A DNA stretch of 64,000 bases from Nocardia colli (GTDB taxonomy: Bacteria > Actinomycetota > Actinomycetes > Mycobacteriales > Mycobacteriaceae): NCBI RefSeq assembly GCF_008704205.1, contig NZ_VXLC01000001.1:1240001-1304000 (forward strand). The letters run 5' to 3'. Positions 1-11,360 of this stretch are shown here, in pieces (position 1 is the stretch's first letter; the number at the start of each line of letters is the position of its first letter). The position numbers and the translations under genes were made by a program. A model generated the notes under the pieces. It saw nothing but the letters and a program-made list of their open reading frames with translations, had not been told where the DNA came from and ran no database searches.

Positions 1-400
1 CCGGATCGGCCAGGCAGCCCATCTTGTCGGCGGCCTCGATCGGGTTCATCAGCGGCTTGCTGTGGTCGACGATGTCGAGTTCACCGAGCTTGGCGATCAA
101 CGCGTCGACCGCCGTGCGGTTCGCCGGGTCGGTGAGCTTCTGCCCGGCCGGTGCGGCGATCACATAGGTGCCGGTGACCGCGTCGAACTTGAACGCGGCG
201 GACGCGCCGGGGAAGTGCTTGTCCAGAATGTCGTTGGCCCGCGCGGACGGCAGGTCCGGCATGGTGAAGTCGTTGGTCATCGGCTTGCTGAGCTGCGATC
301 CGAGCCCGCCCAGCAGGACGAACAGGACCAGCCAGACCGGGAGAACGATCCACTTTCTTCGGAAAGCGAACTTTCCCCATCTATAGAGATATACGGACAC
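1..400 (-). CDS. MmpL/RND-family exporter, N-terminal fragment (gene runs off the left edge)
   Basis: First 133 codons of a membrane exporter of the MmpL type, which move lipids or other hydrophobic compounds across the inner membrane using the proton gradient. The GTG start at 400 has AGGAG nine bases upstream. A short basic start (residues 1-17, ending RRKW) leads into one hydrophobic helix (about 18-33), then a periplasmic stretch with 'MPDLPSARANDILDKHFPG', the layout at the start of MmpL porter domains. The remaining helices lie outside the window. It is transcribed divergently from the TetR gene at 603, and a strong inverted repeat lies between the two, so that regulator probably controls it. 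Substrate cannot be told from this part. Confidence 0.85.
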   Translation of the reverse strand, partial: MSVYLYRWGKFAFRRKWIVLPVWLVLFVLLGGLGSQLSKPMTNDFTMPDLPSARANDILDKHFPGASAAFKFDAVTGTYVIAAPAGQKLTDPANRTAVDALIAKLGELDIVDHSKPLMNPIEAADKMGCLADP

Positions 401-500
401 GAAGGATCTCCTAGCGATGCTGGGGGTGTGCTGATTCAAGCCGGTGACAGCACTCGCGGGGGTGCCCTGCCTGTCCCCCGCCTCCACGTGACGCTTTCTG

Positions 501-516
501 CCTACCGTGCGGTAGG
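501..516. promoter_or_regulatory. TetR-type operator between mmpL and tetR
   Basis: Perfect inverted repeat CCTACCG-TG-CGGTAGG. Including flanks it extends to ten-base arms with one mismatch (498-519). It lies about 100 bases from both divergent start codons, the usual place for the operator of an autoregulated TetR repressor. Assignment to the TetR protein at 603 is inferred from position. Confidence 0.7.
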
Positions 517-602
517 TAGACTATCCGGGCTCTAAGCGGAGGGGCAACCTCAATTTCGCTGGCACCGTTAGCTCGGCGCACGATTGGTGAGAGGATCATC
601 CG

Positions 603-1196
603 ATGGCCGCCCGTTCCACCCCTGCCACCGTTGCCGCTGGTCGGGGGACGAAATCCGCGATTCGCGACGCCGCGGTGAAGCTATTCGGCGACAAAGGATT
701 CGAGCAGACGAGCCTGCGCGAGGTCGCGGATGCGGTAGGAATCACAAAGGCATCGCTCTACTATCACTACGCCTCGAAGCTCGATCTGCTGCACGCGATC
801 ATCGATCCGATCATCGATCACATGCGTTCGGTGGTGGTCGATCTGGATCAGGCGACGCGGGACGTGGACGGCATTCGCGACGTGCTGCGCAATTACCTGC
901 GCGGCATGGTCCACTACCGCGCCGCGGGCGCGCTGGTGCTGCGCGACACCGTGACGATCGTCAACGCGATGGCCGACCGGCACCCCGATCTGGTCGACGA
1001 CGATCGGACCCTGCGCGAGTGGCTGGCCGGGCCGGACGCCACCGACGAGGCCAAGCTCCGGGCCAGTGCGGCGCTCGCCATGCTCGGCGTCGCGCTGATG
1101 TCGCGCGAGTTCGCGCCGGGCGCTGACGACGCCCTGGTGGAAACCACGCTGCTCGATGCGGCGACCTGCGTGCTCAACCCGCGCGACTGCGCGTAG
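603..1196 (+). CDS. TetR/AcrR-family transcriptional regulator
   Basis: Ligand-responsive repressor of 197 residues, a normal TetR length. The N-terminal helix-turn-helix covers about residues 17-65 with the family signature 'SLREVADAVGITKASLYYHY' at 37-56; the rest is the all-helical ligand-binding/dimer domain. The ATG is preceded by GAGAGGA with good spacing. It is divergent from the MmpL exporter gene, and the 7-bp inverted repeat at 501-516 is the likely shared operator. By analogy with mycobacterial mmpL/tetR pairs it probably represses the exporter and itself until a substrate or drug binds. The ligand is unknown. Note that the next gene starts only 47 bases after the stop, so read-through is possible. 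Confidence 0.9.
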   Translation: MAARSTPATVAAGRGTKSAIRDAAVKLFGDKGFEQTSLREVADAVGITKASLYYHYASKLDLLHAIIDPIIDHMRSVVVDLDQATRDVDGIRDVLRNYLRGMVHYRAAGALVLRDTVTIVNAMADRHPDLVDDDRTLREWLAGPDATDEAKLRASAALAMLGVALMSREFAPGADDALVETTLLDAATCVLNPRDCA

Positions 1197-1242
1197 ATTG
1201 CAGCTACTCAGACGGACCAACCGGAAAACGCCAGGAGAAGCT

Positions 1243-1752
1243 GTGCATATCACCGCGAAGGTCGACTACGCGGTGCGGACGTTGCTCGAAATCGCCCGCG
1301 CACCGCAGCTGAACCCCGCCGCGCTCGGCCCCGTCGTGCAGGCCGCGCCTGTGGTGAAGGCCGACGCGATCGCCACGGCGCAGCGCATTCCACCGAAGGT
1401 CCTGGAGACGGTGCTCGGCGACCTGCGCCGCGCCGATCTGGTGATCAGCAGGCGCGGCCCGGACGGCGGCTACTGGCTGGCCCGCCCGGCCGGCGAGATC
1501 TCCGTCGCCGACGTGATCCGGGCGATCGAGGGGCCGCTCGCTTCGGTACGCGGCGAGCGACCGGAGGACGTGACCTATTCCGGCGCGGCCGAATCGCTGC
1601 AGCGTGTCTGGATCGCCTTGCGCGTGAATATCCGTGCGGTACTGGAGAATGTGTCGATCGACGACGTCGCCGGCAATCGGCTACCCGAGTTCGTCGACGC
1701 GCTCACCAATGATCCGGGCGCATGGGCGCGTAGAGAGCGCCCGCTGAATTAG
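1243..1752 (+). CDS. Rrf2-family transcriptional regulator without Fe-S cysteines
   Basis: Protein of 169 residues with the Rrf2 winged helix: 'ITAKVDYAVRTLLEIA' at the start, a recognition region around 'IPPKVLETVLGDLRRADLV', and the wing 'SRRGPDGGYWLARP'. The GTG at 1243 is chosen because AGGAGA sits just upstream and because Rrf2 proteins begin with this motif. There is no cysteine anywhere in the protein, so it cannot bind a [2Fe-2S] cluster as IscR, NsrR or RsrR do; a metabolite- or protein-sensing role (as in CymR) is more likely. It lies just downstream of the TetR gene, and its stop overlaps the first copy of a direct repeat array leading to the ABC exporter genes. Confidence 0.88.
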   Translation: MHITAKVDYAVRTLLEIARAPQLNPAALGPVVQAAPVVKADAIATAQRIPPKVLETVLGDLRRADLVISRRGPDGGYWLARPAGEISVADVIRAIEGPLASVRGERPEDVTYSGAAESLQRVWIALRVNIRAVLENVSIDDVAGNRLPEFVDALTNDPGAWARRERPLN

Positions 1753-1754
1753 GT

Positions 1755-1817
1755 CCGCTGAATCAGACAAAGCACCCGCTGAATCAGACGCCAGGGCCAC
1801 TGAATTGAACGCCAGGC
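1755..1817. repeat. Three tandem 21-bp repeats between the rrf2 and ABC exporter genes
   Basis: Three adjacent 21-base units begin at 1755, 1776 and 1797. The first two share the exact 14-mer ccgctgaatcagac; the third has drifted (ccactgaattgaac) but shares its tail cgccagg with the second. A shortened copy (ccgctgaatt) at 1741 overlaps the Rrf2 stop codon. A 21-bp period equals two helical turns, so the copies face the same side of the DNA, as in a multi-site operator. Whether a protein binds here is unknown. Confidence 0.75.
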
Positions 1818-1906
1818 GCGGATAAGCGCCGTGACGGGAGGCTATTTATGCTGGTCAGAAATCTTTGCGACGCACGTCACTGTTCGCCGGTATTCTGCGA
1901 TTCATC

Positions 1907-3636
1907 ATGCTGATTCGACTTCTGCGCACCTATCTGCACCCCTACCGCGCCCAGCTGGCGGGGGTCGTTGTGCTGCAGTTGATCTCGGTGATCGCGATGC
2001 TGTATCTGCCGAGTCTCAACGCCGATCTGATCGACAACGGCGTCACCAAGGGCGATATCGGATACATCTGGAGCACCGGGCTACGGATGCTCGCCGTCAC
2101 CGGCGTGCAGATCCTCGCCTCCGGCTGCTCGGTCTACCTCGGCGCGCAGGCGGCGATGAGCGCGGGCCGCGACCTGCGCGGCGCGCTGCTGCACCGGGTC
2201 GGCACCTTCTCCGCCCGTGAGGTCGGCATGTTCGGCGCGCCGTCGCTGATCACCCGCAATACCAACGACATTCAGCAGGTACAGCTGCTCATCGCGATGT
2301 CGGCGACCATCCTGGTGATGGCCCCGATCATGTGCATCGGCGGCATCATCATGGCGCTGCGCGAGGACCTCGGCCTGTCCTGGCTGCTGCTCATCGCGGT
2401 GCCGGTGCTCGGGCTGTCGATGGGCTGGATCATCAGCCGGATGGTGCCCGGCTTCCGGGACATGCAGACCAGGATCGACGAGGTGAACCGCGTTCTGCGC
2501 GAGCAGATCACCGGCATCCGGGTGGTCCGCGCGTTCGTCCGGGAACGCCAGGAGACCTGGCGCTTCGGTGTCGCCAACACCGAACTCACCGACACCGCGT
2601 TGCGCGTCGGCCGGCTGATGGCGCTGATGTTCCCGCTGGTCATGCTGATCAGCAATCTCACCGCGGTGGCGGTGATCTGGTTCGGCGGGCACGCGGTCGA
2701 CCAGGGCACCATGCAGATCGGCTCGCTCACCGCGATGCTGTCCTACATCATGCAGATCCTGATGGCCGTCATGATGGCCTCGTTCCTGGCCATGATGGCG
2801 CCGCGCGCCGCGGTCTCGGCCGACCGGATCGGCGAGGTGCTCGAGACCGAGTCCTCGGTCGTGCCGCCGAAGCTGCCGCAACCGTTCCAGGGCGACCCGG
2901 CCGACGTCGACTTCCAGTTCGCCGAGTTCGCCTACCCCGGCGCGGAGAAGCCGGTGCTCAAAGCCATTCGCTTCCAGGTGAAGCCGGGCACGACCACCGC
3001 GATCGTCGGTTCCACCGGTTCCGGCAAGACCACGCTGCTCAACCTGATCCCGCGCTTGATGGACGTCACCGACGGCGCGGTCTACCTCGGCGGCACCGAC
3101 GTCCGGCACATCGACCTGGAGCTGCTGCGCGAACAGATCGGCCTGATCCCGCAGAAGGCGTACCTGTTCTCCGGCACCGTGGCCAGCAACCTGCGCTACG
3201 GCAATCCGGACGCCACCGACGACGAGCTGTGGCGGGCGCTGGAGATCGCGCAGGCCGACGACTTCGTCCGGGAGATGGCGCAGGGCTTGGAGACACCGGT
3301 CGCCCAGGGCGGCACCACGGTCTCCGGCGGTCAGCGCCAGCGGCTCGCCATCGCGCGGGCACTGGTGAAGCAGCCGCGGGTCTACCTGTTCGACGACTCG
3401 TTCTCCGCGCTCGACGTGGCCACCGATGCCCGGCTGCGGGACGCGCTGCGACCGGTGACCAGGGACTGCGCGGTAATCATTGTGGCGCAACGGATCATGA
3501 CGATCCGCGACGCGGACCAGATCGTGGTGCTGGAGGACGGCGAGATGGTCGGCATCGGCAGTCATGAACAGTTGATGCGCGACTGCAAGGAATACCAAGA
3601 GATCGTTTCGTCCCAGCTGAGCGCGGAGGAGGTGCG

Positions 3637-3640
<4 letters not shown>
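1907..3640 (+). CDS. ABC exporter half-transporter A (degenerate ATPase site)
   Basis: Fused membrane and ATPase domains (577 residues), one half of a heterodimeric exporter. Six helices occupy about residues 15-310. The nucleotide-binding domain has Walker A 'GSTGSGKTT' and signature 'VSGGQRQRLAIARA', but the Walker B motif ends 'FDDSFSALD' (Asp where the catalytic Glu normally sits) and the switch is 'VAQRIMTI' (Gln instead of His), so this subunit's own ATP site should be non-catalytic. The ATG at 1907 is preferred over a TTG at 1865; no clear ribosome site precedes either, so a leaderless start near 1907 is possible. The stop overlaps the next start by four bases (ATGA). The pair resembles mycobacterial Rv1273c/Rv1272c (from memory); substrate unknown. 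Confidence 0.9.
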
Positions 3641-6908
<3,268 letters not shown>

Positions 6909-6914
6909 TCCTGG

Positions 6915-6949
6915 TGGCCCCGGACTCCACGGTGTGAAGTCCGGTGGCC
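6915..6949. terminator. Hairpin between convergent tgt and transporter genes
   Basis: Arms ccggact (6920-6926) and agtccgg (6938-6944), extended by outer ggcc pairs, sit in the 52-base gap between two converging genes and could end transcription from both sides. Confidence 0.5.
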
Positions 6950-6960
6950 GCCAACGTCTT

Positions 6961-7731
6961 TCAGCTCTGTAGTGCGGGTGCTTCGCGCGGTGCGTAGGTC
7001 GGCTCGTGCTTCTTGAGCCAGGCGATCACCCGATAGGTGATCGGCAGCACGATGACCTCCGCGAGCGTCTTCCACAGGAAGCCGACGATCACGTAGTTCA
7101 CGAACTGACTCCACGAGTCGATGCCGATGGCGGTGGCCGCGATCGAGCAGAAGATCAGCGTGTCCCCGAACTCGCCGACCACGGTGGAGCCGATCAGCCG
7201 GGCCCACAGGTGCTTTTCCTTGGTCCGTTCCTTGATCAGCACCAGCGTCGCGGAATTCAGCATCTCGCCGACGAAATAGCCGGCCAGTCCGGCGGCGACC
7301 AGCTGCGGCGTGGTCCCGATGACGGTGCGGAACGCGTCCTGGTTCTCGTAGAACGTCGCGGCGGGCAACTCGATCGCGATCTTGAAACACACCACCGTCA
7401 GCAGCAGGACGGCGAAGCCGAAGTAGATGGCGCGGCGGGCGGATTTGAAGCCGTAGATCTCGCTGAGCACGTCGCCGATGATGTAGGCCAGCGGGAACAG
7501 GAACCAGGCGCCGTCGGTGCTGATCGGCAGCACCTCCAGGGGGCCCAGGTGCACCGAGTGATCGGTGAAGAACTGCACGCCCTTGGTCGCGCAGATATTG
7601 GAGATGATCAGCGTTGCCGTGAACAACGCCACGATCGGTGTGTAGTACCCCCGCGCCACCTGGGCGAATGCCGCATGGTCGGGCGCGGGGCGTCCAGATT
7701 CGGGGACTTCGGTTTTATTCGGCTCACTCAC
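6961..7731 (-). CDS. yhhQ: Queuosine precursor transporter (YhhQ/VUT family)
   Basis: Integral membrane protein of about 256 residues with six or more hydrophobic segments. It shows the family marks 'ISNICATKGVQF', 'PLAYIIGDVLSEIYGFK', 'GYFVGEMLNSATLVLIKER', 'STVVGEFGDTLIF' and a conserved end 'LPITYRVIAWLKKHEP'. Proteins of this family import preQ0/preQ1 or queuine. The short charged N-terminus starting VSEPNKT suggests the GTG at 7731; an ATG at 7740 is an alternative and neither has a strong ribosome site. It is convergent with tgt, and gluQ lies nearby on the same strand, which supports a queuosine-salvage role. The 38-base gap to the divergent gene at 7770 must hold promoters for both. 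Confidence 0.9.
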   Translation of the reverse strand: MSEPNKTEVPESGRPAPDHAAFAQVARGYYTPIVALFTATLIISNICATKGVQFFTDHSVHLGPLEVLPISTDGAWFLFPLAYIIGDVLSEIYGFKSARRAIYFGFAVLLLTVVCFKIAIELPAATFYENQDAFRTVIGTTPQLVAAGLAGYFVGEMLNSATLVLIKERTKEKHLWARLIGSTVVGEFGDTLIFCSIAATAIGIDSWSQFVNYVIVGFLWKTLAEVIVLPITYRVIAWLKKHEPTYAPREAPALQS

Positions 7732-7769
7732 CCGCATCATCCAACCAGGTTGTGGAATACCCTGTAGCA

Positions 7770-8306
7770 ATGACGAATCCCGGCGATTCCGACGAATGGT
7801 GGAAGCAGTACGGCGGCCAAGGCGTATCGCCGGAATCCGGTGCACCGAGCTCGGTTCCGCAATACCCGAACGCTGAACAGCCATCGGGGTACCCGTCGGC
7901 GCCGCAATACCCGCAGCAACCCGCCCAGCCGATGACCCCGCCGCCGCAACAGCAGTACCCGGGCTACCAGCAGCCGCAGCAACCGTATGCGGCCCAGCCC
8001 CAGCAGCAGCCGTACGGCCAGCCGAACTACGGCTACCAGCCCGCCTACCAGCCGTACGGGATGGCGCAGCCGCAGGGCACCAACGGCCTGGCCATCGGCG
8101 CCCTCATCGCCTCGCTGGCCGGATTCGTCACCTGTGGCCTCGGATCGATCGTCGGGATCATCCTGGGCGTCATCTCGTTGAACCAGATCAAGCAGTCCGG
8201 CCAGGAAGGCAAGGGCATGGCCCTGGCCGGCATCTGGATCGGCGTCGGCGCCATCGTCCTCGCCGTCCTCTGGTTCGTCGTCGTCCTGGTAGCCGGCACC
8301 ACCTAG
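7770..8306 (+). CDS. DUF4190 membrane protein with Pro/Gln/Tyr-rich tail
   Basis: 178 residues. The first 100 are a cytoplasmic low-complexity tail rich in Gln, Pro and Tyr (repeats like QPYAAQPQQQPYGQ). The C-terminal 75 residues start 'GTNGLAIGALIASLAGF' and form two hydrophobic helices joined by 'ISLNQIKQSGQEGKGMALAG', the standard DUF4190 hairpin. The function of the family is unknown. A similar low-complexity tail occurs on the RDD protein encoded convergently next door; two different membrane domains with the same kind of tail may share a partner or location. ATG 7770 is the only sensible start and lies 38 bases from the divergent yhhQ start. Confidence 0.85.
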   Translation: MTNPGDSDEWWKQYGGQGVSPESGAPSSVPQYPNAEQPSGYPSAPQYPQQPAQPMTPPPQQQYPGYQQPQQPYAAQPQQQPYGQPNYGYQPAYQPYGMAQPQGTNGLAIGALIASLAGFVTCGLGSIVGIILGVISLNQIKQSGQEGKGMALAGIWIGVGAIVLAVLWFVVVLVAGTT

Positions 8307-8325
8307 CCCCACCCCGCGAAAACGT

Positions 8326-8358
8326 CAGGGGCGCACCCGAAATTCGGGTGCGCCCCTG
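8326..8358. terminator. Bidirectional terminator between convergent genes
   Basis: Near-perfect hairpin, stem of at least 14 bp (caggggcgcacccga paired with tcgggtgcgcccctg). It lies in the 75-base gap between convergent DUF4190 and RDD genes. There is no T-run, as is common in actinobacteria. Confidence 0.75.
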
Positions 8359-8381
8359 CGCGTGTCTTCAGCCGATCGGCG

Positions 8382-9092
8382 TCAGGACTTGACGACCTGC
8401 GTGCCGCCGGCGAACTTGTCGTGCCAGCCCTGCTTGTTCGGGTCCTGCGAGATGGTGACCATGATGTAGATCGCGAGGCCGAGCGAGACCAGACCGCCGA
8501 TGCACGGGATGACGTTCGCCGCGAGCCACAGGTTGCGCTTCAGCGAGGTGGCCGGGTCGATCTTGGCCGCGCCACCGGGGGCGAGCACCTTCAGCCCCAG
8601 GATCTTCTTGCCGAGTGTGGTCCCCTGGGTGGTCTCCATGCCGACGAAGTAGGCGAGTTCCACCAGCGTCCAGACCACGGACAGGCCGATGGTTGCTCCG
8701 GTGGAGCCGCTGAACAAGACGTAGAGGATGGCGTACGGGATCGCCAGGATGAGCGCGTCGATGACGCGCGCACCGATGCGGGTGCCGAGGTCACCCGGCT
8801 GGCCGCCGTACTGGTTGAAACCGCCCGGCTGCTGCGGGTACTGGCCGTACTGATCCTGCTGGCCGTACTGCGGCGCCTGACCGTATTGCGGCTGCTGGCC
8901 GTACTGCGGCGGCTGCTGACCGTACTGGGGCTGCTGGCCGTAGGGCTGCCCGCCCTGGGGGAACTGTTGGCCGCCCTGCGGGAACTGCTGACCGCCTTGC
9001 GGTTGCTGTTGGCCGCCTTGCGGGTACGGCTGCTGCCCATACGGCTGCCCGCCCTGCGGATATTGGTTGGGGTCGTACCCACCGCTTGTCAT
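8382..9092 (-). CDS. RDD-family membrane protein with Gly/Gln-rich repeats
   Basis: 236 residues. The first ~95 are repeats of GGQQFPQ and YGQQPQ type, then an RDD domain with 'LGTRIGARVIDALILAIPYA', a second helix near 'IGLSVVWTLVELAYFVGM', 'TQGTTLGKKILGLKV', 'SLKRNLWLAANVIPCIGG', and the terminal 'GWHDKFAGGTQVV' typical of RDD proteins. RDD proteins are small membrane proteins, some linked to ion transport, mostly uncharacterised. ATG 9092 follows GAGGAC at proper spacing. It lies 44 bases downstream of gluQ on the same strand and may be cotranscribed with it. Confidence 0.88.
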   Translation of the reverse strand: MTSGGYDPNQYPQGGQPYGQQPYPQGGQQQPQGGQQFPQGGQQFPQGGQPYGQQPQYGQQPPQYGQQPQYGQAPQYGQQDQYGQYPQQPGGFNQYGGQPGDLGTRIGARVIDALILAIPYAILYVLFSGSTGATIGLSVVWTLVELAYFVGMETTQGTTLGKKILGLKVLAPGGAAKIDPATSLKRNLWLAANVIPCIGGLVSLGLAIYIMVTISQDPNKQGWHDKFAGGTQVVKS

Positions 9093-9136
9093 AGTTTGTC
9101 CTCGTCGAGTGATCAGTAGTTGGACGAATGCGTACG

Positions 9137-10054
9137 TTACGGACATCGACTGCGTTGCAACAACCCATTCCCGTCGAGTATCCACGGTTCGCGGGGCAGA
9201 TGTGCCGGGTCGAAGCTGTCGAGCAGTTCGGCCGCCGAGGTCGCCGGGTGGCCGAGCGAGTCGGCGAGCACGGCCACTACCTGGTCGGGCGTGTTGCCGA
9301 GCGCGCGTTGGTCGGCCAGCGTGACCGCGCCGTCGCGCTTAGCCAGACGTTGTCCTTCGGCGTTGAGTACCAGCGGAACATGGGCGTAGTGCGGCACCGG
9401 AAGATCCAGCAGCGTCGCGAGGTAGGCCTGCCGCGGGGTGGACGGTAGCAGGTCGTCGCCGCGCACCACCTGATCGATGCCCTGCGCCGCGTCGTCGACC
9501 ACCACCGCGAGGTTGTAGGCCGGGATGCCGTCGCCGCGGCGCAGCACCACGTCGTCCACCGGTGCGCGGTAGCGCCCGTGCAGGTCGTCGACGATCTCGA
9601 ATTCGGTTGCCGCGGCGCGTAAGCGCAGTGCGGCCGGGCGTCCCTGGGCGCGGAAGTCGCTGCGCGCCTGGTCGGTCAGCGTGCGGCAGGTGCCTGGGTA
9701 GGCGCCCAGCGGACCGTGTGGCGCGGTGGCCGCCTGCTGTATTTCTTTTCGCGTGCAGAAACATTCGTAGGTGAGATCGGCGGCGGTGAGCCGATCGATG
9801 GCCGCCTGGTAGAGCGGCAGCCGCTCGGACTGCCGGACCACCGGGCCGTCCCAGTCGAGTCCGATCGCGGCCAGGTCGTCCAGCTGCCGCTGCTCGGCGC
9901 CCGGCCGCACCCGATCGAGATCCTCGATCCGCATCAGGAAGCGCCGGCCGGTCGAGCGGGCGAACGCCCAGGCGAGCAGGGCCGTGCGCAGGTTCCCCAT
10001 GTGCAGATCCCCGGACGGGCTCGGCGCGTACCGGCCGGCACCCGGCTCAGGCAC
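9137..10054 (-). CDS. gluQ: Glutamyl-Q tRNA(Asp) synthetase
   Basis: Attaches glutamate to the queuosine base of tRNA-Asp. The 305-residue protein is a glutamyl-tRNA synthetase catalytic core without an anticodon-binding domain, the normal GluQRS build. It shows the HIGH-type site in 'GRYAPSPSGDLHMGN', 'FLMRIEDLD', a zinc site beginning 'CFCTRKE' and closed by a Cys in 'YPGTCR', 'DGIPAYNLAVVVDD' and the KMSKS-type 'RLAKRDGAV'. The start is GTG 10054. It shares a strand with the DUF309 gene (48 bases upstream) and RDD gene (44 bases downstream). Its presence with tgt and yhhQ indicates that queuosine is actually made in this tRNA pool. Confidence 0.93.
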   Translation of the reverse strand: MPEPGAGRYAPSPSGDLHMGNLRTALLAWAFARSTGRRFLMRIEDLDRVRPGAEQRQLDDLAAIGLDWDGPVVRQSERLPLYQAAIDRLTAADLTYECFCTRKEIQQAATAPHGPLGAYPGTCRTLTDQARSDFRAQGRPAALRLRAAATEFEIVDDLHGRYRAPVDDVVLRRGDGIPAYNLAVVVDDAAQGIDQVVRGDDLLPSTPRQAYLATLLDLPVPHYAHVPLVLNAEGQRLAKRDGAVTLADQRALGNTPDQVVAVLADSLGHPATSAAELLDSFDPAHLPREPWILDGNGLLQRSRCP

Positions 10055-10102
10055 GGGCCCGGCTGGTTCGGGATGACGTGAACACGGTGCCCATCGTAGA
10101 TA

Positions 10103-10600
10103 TCAGCCGCGCAGGTGCGGCGTCAGCTCCTCGGGCGAGATCGGTGTCTGCGCGTCGAGTGCGTCGAGCAGGGCCTGCGAGTGCGCGATCAGCCCGGCGC
10201 GGTCGATGCCGTAGGGCGCCTCCGCGCCGTCCGCCGGCTCGAACTCGGTCAGCCGGGTGATCGCCCGGGTCAGCAGGGTGCGCGCACCCTTGGGATTACC
10301 CCGTTGGATGTGTGTGACACCGACAGCAAGTTGGGCAAGTGCCTGCCACAGCATCCGTTCGGCGAACGGTCCGTTCTTCCACGCTGCCTCTAATACCTCG
10401 TGCGCGTTGAATGCCAAACCGTCGTCCAGCAGTTGCTGAGCGAAGGTGAGGGTTTGCTGCGGCGGTAGTTCCAGATCATCGGGAATTCGGGCAACTCCGG
10501 CACTGCCGGGCGGCAGCGGACGGCCCAATCGGTCACGCGGACGAGAGTTAAGGGCGCGACCTGCGTCGTCGCGATCGCGGTCAACCATGCCTTCCATCAT
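10103..10600 (-). CDS. DUF309 domain protein
   Basis: 165 residues. The core (about 60-120) reads 'LAFNAHEVLEAAWK', then 'LWQALAQLAVGVTHIQRGNPKGA', which is the DUF309 pattern of a short helical bundle with a conserved HE pair. The biochemical role of the family is not known. Start: ATG 10600 is used; ATG 10597 and 10588 are also in frame. It is first in a possible three-gene run with gluQ and the RDD gene. Confidence 0.85.
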   Translation of the reverse strand: MMEGMVDRDRDDAGRALNSRPRDRLGRPLPPGSAGVARIPDDLELPPQQTLTFAQQLLDDGLAFNAHEVLEAAWKNGPFAERMLWQALAQLAVGVTHIQRGNPKGARTLLTRAITRLTEFEPADGAEAPYGIDRAGLIAHSQALLDALDAQTPISPEELTPHLRG

Positions 10601-11008
10601 GCCCGCCCACGGTGGTGGCGTCGATGAGACAGTGTCCGCAGAAAGAAACTATGGCGGATCACAGGGCAATCACATCGGCGGAAAAGTTTGCGGCAGTACG
10701 ATCAGAGGAATGGTTGCAACCCGCTGGCAATGTTTCCGCAACATTTAATCTTCGCAAACATGGCAGTTGCGATGATTCAATAAGCAAGAGACGGGCAAAC
10801 TTTCGATCGACCTGCTAAAGTCTCTGTCGCGGGGTCAACCTCGCGGGGGTGTATTCACCCCGACGTACAGTGCGATAACGACGCACCGTTGAGTTGCGCG
10901 CTTTCGTCAGGCGCACAGGGGATTCGGCGTTGCTTGGCCGGGTGCCGGTGCTAGTTAGAACGATGTCAGAAGAAATCTCGTTCTCGACGCAGCAAAGGAG
11001 CTAGTGCC
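10601..11008. other. 408-base gene-free stretch, less GC-rich, upstream of DUF397
   Basis: No convincing gene. Base composition drops clearly between about 10640 and 10820. It contains an inverted repeat AATGTT-TCCGC-AACATT (10729-10745) and a small hairpin with arms ggggtg/cacccc (10846-10861) in what would be the leader of the DUF397 gene. A -10-like TAAAGT lies at 10815-10820. It looks like a long regulatory region or the remains of a lost gene. Confidence 0.5.
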
Positions 11009-11218
11009 GTGGAGGTTGATTTGACGGATGCTGTGTGGCGCAAGAGCACATACAGCGGCCCTGATGGGAACTGTGTGGAAGTCGCCTTTCTAGTCGACGG
11101 CAAAATCGCGGTCCGTGACACCAAGGACAACGGATGTGGCCCGGTGCTGGCGTTTGCCCCGGGGCAGTGGGACGCATTCCTAACCGGAGTAGCGCAGGGG
11201 GAGTTCGGGCGCGCCTGA
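11009..11218 (+). CDS. DUF397 domain protein
   Basis: 69 residues covering one complete DUF397 domain: 'AVWRKSTYSGPDGNCVEVAFL', 'IAVRDTKDNGCGPVLAF', 'GQWDAFLTGV'. DUF397 proteins are small actinomycete partners of XRE-type regulators in BldB/WhiJ-like developmental or antibiotic-control pairs. The GTG start at 11009 follows AAAGGAG. No XRE gene is adjacent on either side, so this is a solitary member. Its partner would have to act from another locus. Confidence 0.88.
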   Translation: MEVDLTDAVWRKSTYSGPDGNCVEVAFLVDGKIAVRDTKDNGCGPVLAFAPGQWDAFLTGVAQGEFGRA

Positions 11219-11248
11219 TAACGACAGGCAGCCTGAACAGGCACTACG

Positions 11249-11276
11249 GGCCCCGGGTCGGCACGGACTCGGGGCC
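11249..11276 (+). terminator. Hairpin after DUF397
   Basis: Arms ggccccg and cggggcc with a 14-base loop, 30 bases after the DUF397 stop. Confidence 0.5.
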
Positions 11277-11360
11277 TTCGCAATATTCGGGCACCGGGAT
11301 TCCGGCGTCCGAATACTTGCGTGTCGGGATAACGCGCGCCGGCCAGCTATTCGTCGCCGG

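Noticed and set aside
1831-1906. Extension of ABC subunit A to TTG 1865 or a separate small gene at 1831
   Set aside because: No ribosome site and no conserved character; the ATG at 1907 fits the usual N-terminus of the family.
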